Shown piece after piece: positions 61,305 through 64,000 of a stretch of DNA of 64,000 nt. The position numbers were made by a program, and so were the translations under genes. The stretch covers positions 496,001-560,000 of the forward strand of contig NZ_WESE01000004.1 of the NCBI RefSeq assembly GCF_009184895.1, in the 5' to 3' direction. Positions within the stretch are counted from its first letter, which is position 1. Each line of letters opens with the position of its first letter. The stretch comes from Nostocoides sp. F2B08 (lineage in GTDB: Bacteria; Actinomycetota; Actinomycetes; Actinomycetales; Dermatophilaceae). The notes beneath the pieces were generated by a model. That model saw only the letters and a list, made by a program, of their open reading frames with translations. It did not search any database and was not told where the DNA came from.

Positions 61305-61456
61305 GCAGATGGGAAGGCTGCGCCCCCGGTGGCCGGCGGGGGGCGGCGGTCTGAGCCGGTGGCCCACATCTGCGCAGATGCCGCAGATCTCGGCTCCTGA
61401 CGCAGAAATTGCTGCGCCCCCTGCCGGTTTCTGCGGCACCTGCCGACTTCTGCGTC
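61305..61456. repeat. Intergenic cluster of GCAGAT/ATCTGC words
   Basis: A 12-bp perfect palindrome ATCTGCGCAGAT (61368-61379) lies beside further GCAGAT words at 61305 and 61383. A 9-bp inverted repeat GACGCAGAA (61399-61407) / TTCTGCGTC (61448-61456) follows. No gene lies here. The outer pair may fold as the terminator of the sugar kinase gene; the rest may be operators. Confidence 0.5.
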
Positions 61457-61478
61457 CCCCGCGCGCTTCCGCGTCAGG

Positions 61479-63026
61479 TCAGTGCGCGAGCCAGGGTGCG
61501 CCGGCACCGCCGACCAGGCCGATCGGCGCGGCGAGCCGCGCGTAGGTCTCGGACGCACCGGCACGCCACACCCGGTACGCGGTGACGTCGTCCGGCGCCG
61601 GCTCATAGGTGACCACGGACGTCTCCGCGGGGGCGAGCGCCGAGGCCCCGTCGGCGAGGGAAGCGGCCTGGCCCAGCGCATACAGGGCCAGGGCGGCCGC
61701 ACCACGGGCCGAGCCGGCGGCGCTGTCGGTGACGACGACCGGAAGCTCGGTGAGGGCGGCGAGCACCCGACCCCAGACCGGGGCGCGGAAGGCACCACCC
61801 GTGGCGCGGATCTCGGTCACCTCCTCGAGGAGACGGATCTGCTCGACGACCGCCGCGAGCTGGACCGCGACACCCTCGACGGTGGCACGGACCAGGTGGG
61901 CGCCGGTGTGGTGGTGCCGCAGACCCAGGACGGCGCCGGGGATGTCGACGTCCCACAGCGGTGACCGTTCCGGGCGCAGGTAGGGCACGACGTAGAGCCC
62001 GTCGCTGCCCGGGCTCACCTGCCCGGCGGCCGCCAGCGCCTCCGTCTCGTCGTCGCCGTCCCGGTCCTGCTGGTGCAGCAGGTCGACCACCCAGCGGCTG
62101 GCCGAGCCGCCGTTGCTCGCGGCCCCTCCGACCACCCAGAGGTCGTCGGCGAGCGCGTAGCAGAACAGGCCCCGGGGCAGGTCGAGGACCGGCCCGGGAA
62201 GGACCGCGCGGGCGGCTGCGCTCGTGCCGATCGAGACCCCGATGGTCCCCGGATGGATCGCGTCGGTGCCGAGGTTGCCGGTCGGTCCGTCGCCGGCGCC
62301 GATGACGACCGGGGTCCCGGGTGGCAGGCCGGTGACCTCCGCCGTTTCCGTGGCGAGCGGCATCGAGTGGGTGGTGGGCACGATCGGCGGGAGACGCTCG
62401 GCGCCGATCCCCGCCCACGCCAAAGCCCCCTGATGCCACGTGCCGGTCGCGCGGTTGAGCAGCCCGCTGTCGGAGGCCGACGACAGGTCGCAGACGACCT
62501 GCGCCGTCAAGCCGCGGACGATCCAGGTCTTGAGGCCGACCCACTGGTCGACGGCGGCGCTGAGCTCCGGCTCGTTGCGGGTGAACCACATGATCTTGGC
62601 CAGCGGGGACATGGGATGGACCGGCGTGCCGGTGGCCCGGTGCAGCTCGAGGTCCTGTCCCGACTCGCGCAGCGCCTCTACCTCGTCGACGGCCCTCGTG
62701 TCGGCCCACGTGACCAGTGGGGTGAGCGGTGTGCCGTCCTCCGCCAGCCCGATCAGCCCGTGCATCGCCGTGCTCACCCCGAGGCCGACGACCTGAGCCT
62801 CGCCGATCGCGCCGACGCACTCGGTCAGTCCCTCGAGGACCGCGGACATCAACTCCGCCGGGTCCTGCTCGTGCCAGCCGGGATTGGGATGCTCGGTCGG
62901 GTAGGTGCGCGACGCGACATGGGTCCACCTGATGTCCAGTCCGAACGCGACGACCTTGGTGGCCGTGGTCCCGACGTCGACACCGATGACCACCCGGGTG
63001 GGTCGGGTGGGTGGCGCGGTGCTCAT
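61479..63026 (-). CDS. FGGY family carbohydrate kinase (gluconokinase-like)
   Basis: 515 residues. ATP-dependent sugar kinase: the N-terminal phosphate 1 motif VIGVDVGTTATKVVAF, GWHEQDPAELM, and TWADTRA in the sugar site. The C-terminal actin-like domain has IGAGDGPTGNLGTDAIHPGT, GLYVVPYLRPERSP and IRATGGAFRAPVWGRVL. The length and blocks are most like bacterial FGGY gluconate kinases; xylulose or another sugar is possible. A LacI regulator lies 157 bp upstream on the same strand and is the likely controller. Confidence 0.87.
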   Translation of the reverse strand: MSTAPPTRPTRVVIGVDVGTTATKVVAFGLDIRWTHVASRTYPTEHPNPGWHEQDPAELMSAVLEGLTECVGAIGEAQVVGLGVSTAMHGLIGLAEDGTPLTPLVTWADTRAVDEVEALRESGQDLELHRATGTPVHPMSPLAKIMWFTRNEPELSAAVDQWVGLKTWIVRGLTAQVVCDLSSASDSGLLNRATGTWHQGALAWAGIGAERLPPIVPTTHSMPLATETAEVTGLPPGTPVVIGAGDGPTGNLGTDAIHPGTIGVSIGTSAAARAVLPGPVLDLPRGLFCYALADDLWVVGGAASNGGSASRWVVDLLHQQDRDGDDETEALAAAGQVSPGSDGLYVVPYLRPERSPLWDVDIPGAVLGLRHHHTGAHLVRATVEGVAVQLAAVVEQIRLLEEVTEIRATGGAFRAPVWGRVLAALTELPVVVTDSAAGSARGAAALALYALGQAASLADGASALAPAETSVVTYEPAPDDVTAYRVWRAGASETYARLAAPIGLVGGAGAPWLAH

Positions 63027-63183
63027 GCGTGGCTCTCCAGACGGGCGGGGCGTGATGGGCGTGATCGGCGGGACGAGGCGGGGCGTCGACCGCGATGGGC
63101 TGCTCTCCTGTCTACCCGCAGGCGGCGTCCGGCGCGCAGGGGTTGCCAGAAGTTGCCGACCCACACCGACCGGTCGACGCGAC
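63027..63183. promoter_or_regulatory. Promoter region of the sugar kinase gene
   Basis: 157-bp gap between the LacI-type regulator stop and the kinase ATG. The words GTTGCC recur in a 17-bp stretch at about 63143-63159 (GTTGCCAGAAGTTGCCG), a loose operator candidate for the adjacent LacI protein. No clear LacI-type palindrome seen. Confidence 0.3.
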
Positions 63184-64000
63184 TCATGTCCTCGCGGGGC
63201 CGGTCGACTCCCGCACGACGAGGTGCACCGGCAGCACCGTCGCCTGGTCGGTGCGCGGCTGGGCGCCCTGGCGCATCGCGACGAGCGTCTGCACGCCGCT
63301 GCGGCCCAGCAGCACCGAGGGTGAGGCGACCGTCGTCAGGCCTGGCACGACGAGGTCGGCCGGCAGCGTGTCGTCGAAGCCGACGACGCTCACCTGACCC
63401 GGCACGTCCACCCCGGCCGCGCGCAGGCCCTTGAGGACGCCGACACCGACGAGGTCGTTGTAGGTCTGGACCGCGGTGTGGTCGCCGCGCGCGATGTCGA
63501 GTGCGGCCGCCATGCCGCCCCGGACCGTTGGGGCGACCGGGCCGATCCGCTGCGCAGCCAGCCCCAGCTCGAAGGCGGCCTCGCGCAGGGCCCGCCACCG
63601 CATACCGTCGGCCCAGGACGCCTCCGGGCCGGCGACATAGACGATCGAGGTGTGTCCGAGCTCGCCGAGGTGCTCGGCGGCGCGCTTGACCCCCCGCGTG
63701 TTGTCCGGGACGAAGCACGGCAGTCCGCGCACCTGGCGGTTGAGGACGACGACCGGCTTGATCCGGGCCAGGCCGCGCAGGTCGGTGTCGGACAGCCGGG
63801 AGGAGGTGATGACGAGACCGTCGACGAGGTGGAGCTGGCGGTCGAGCATCTCCCGTTCGGCCGCTGCCGACTCGTATGCGTCGCCCACGACCAGCGTCAG
63901 CCCCGCCTCCGCGGCGGCCCGCTCCGCGCCGCGGATGACCCCGAAGTAGAACGGGTTGGTGATGTCGCTGACGGCGAGACCGATGATGCTGTGCCTGTGG
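63184..64000 (-). CDS. LacI family transcriptional regulator (5' end outside window)
   Basis: About 270 residues of the ligand-binding domain; the HTH is beyond base 64000. IIGLAVSDITNPFYFGVIRG and LVDGLVITSSRLSDTDL open the periplasmic-binding-like fold. They are followed by SWADGMRWRALREAAFELGL, TYNDLVGVGVLKGLRAAGVD, VSVVGFDDTLPADLV and VVRESTG, all family blocks. Likely represses the kinase gene next to it in response to its sugar or sugar acid. Confidence 0.9.
   Translation of the reverse strand, partial: HRHSIIGLAVSDITNPFYFGVIRGAERAAAEAGLTLVVGDAYESAAAEREMLDRQLHLVDGLVITSSRLSDTDLRGLARIKPVVVLNRQVRGLPCFVPDNTRGVKRAAEHLGELGHTSIVYVAGPEASWADGMRWRALREAAFELGLAAQRIGPVAPTVRGGMAAALDIARGDHTAVQTYNDLVGVGVLKGLRAAGVDVPGQVSVVGFDDTLPADLVVPGLTTVASPSVLLGRSGVQTLVAMRQGAQPRTDQATVLPVHLVVRESTGPART

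Noticed and set aside
1-64000. CRISPR arrays, tRNA or rRNA genes, IS elements with transposases, phage genes
   Set aside because: I saw no regularly spaced repeats, no tRNA-like cloverleaf with CCA-end features, no rRNA-like sequence and no DDE or recombinase protein among the coding frames.

Overview
The window is a 64 kb piece of a high-GC actinobacterial chromosome. I see no rRNA, tRNA, CRISPR array, phage or replication origin. Evidence for an actinobacterium: strong GC-rich codon use, many 4-bp ATGA/GTGA gene overlaps, leaderless promoters, F420-dependent enzymes with a CofC/FbiD homologue, and a gene pair like that for 10-methyl branched fatty acids. The frequent hexamer GTATGC/GCATAC and the gene mix make me think of Micrococcales (perhaps Intrasporangiaceae), but that is an inference.

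Layout. 1-1409: the end of an ABC exporter operon. 1551-6565: a small membrane protein, a large secreted calcium/metal-binding protein, a DUF1801 protein and a helical-repeat protein. 6534-10964 (minus): a translationally coupled three-gene operon of small membrane proteins behind a MalT-type LuxR regulator. 11087-11870: a junk strip of three gene fragments (mazF, CocE/NonD hydrolase, luxR). 11918-19441: a nitrite/nitric oxide cluster. On the minus strand it carries a DUF2249 protein, an NnrS-like membrane protein, a membrane-anchored copper nitrite reductase fusion and a DsbA-like protein. On the plus strand it carries a ferredoxin, an Fe-S-type HTH regulator, a RIC/YtfE di-iron repair protein and a hemerythrin. 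The two arms diverge from one AT-rich promoter region at about 17185-17290. 19672-20997: a second junk strip (parE fragment, frameshifted oxygenase-like gene).

21145-24367: a LuxR regulator and a frameshifted FAD oxidoreductase. 24400-28281: an ABC-type exporter bracketed by an intact MazEF-like and an intact Phd/ParE-like toxin-antitoxin pair. 28475-39827: a metabolic region rich in F420 functions (two luciferase-like oxidoreductases, a PPOX-type oxidoreductase, FbiD), an acyl-CoA synthetase, a two-component system coupled to fbiD, a MarR regulator with a double operator, and an AGPS-like flavoprotein.

39965-52885: secreted and membrane proteins, a NarL-type two-component system, a CodA-like amidohydrolase, a cyclase-STAND regulator, a UBP zinc finger protein, a DUF5996 protein, a GltS-like carrier and a Cys-rich four-helix copper protein. 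53137-56913: a 1258-residue HTH-STAND-TM-WD40 protein. 57039-61280: a membrane protein, the TmsA/TmsB pair, a DUF1707 protein and a small membrane protein. 61479-64000: an FGGY sugar kinase and a LacI regulator cut by the window end.

The feature that most merits attention is the nitrite reductase fusion at 13116-15800. It joins a polytopic His-containing membrane domain, an extra type-1 cupredoxin and a NirK module in which the usual axial Met of the type-1 copper site is replaced by Leu. It sits in a nitrosative-stress gene set flanked on both sides by decayed gene fragments whose intact relatives lie elsewhere in the window.
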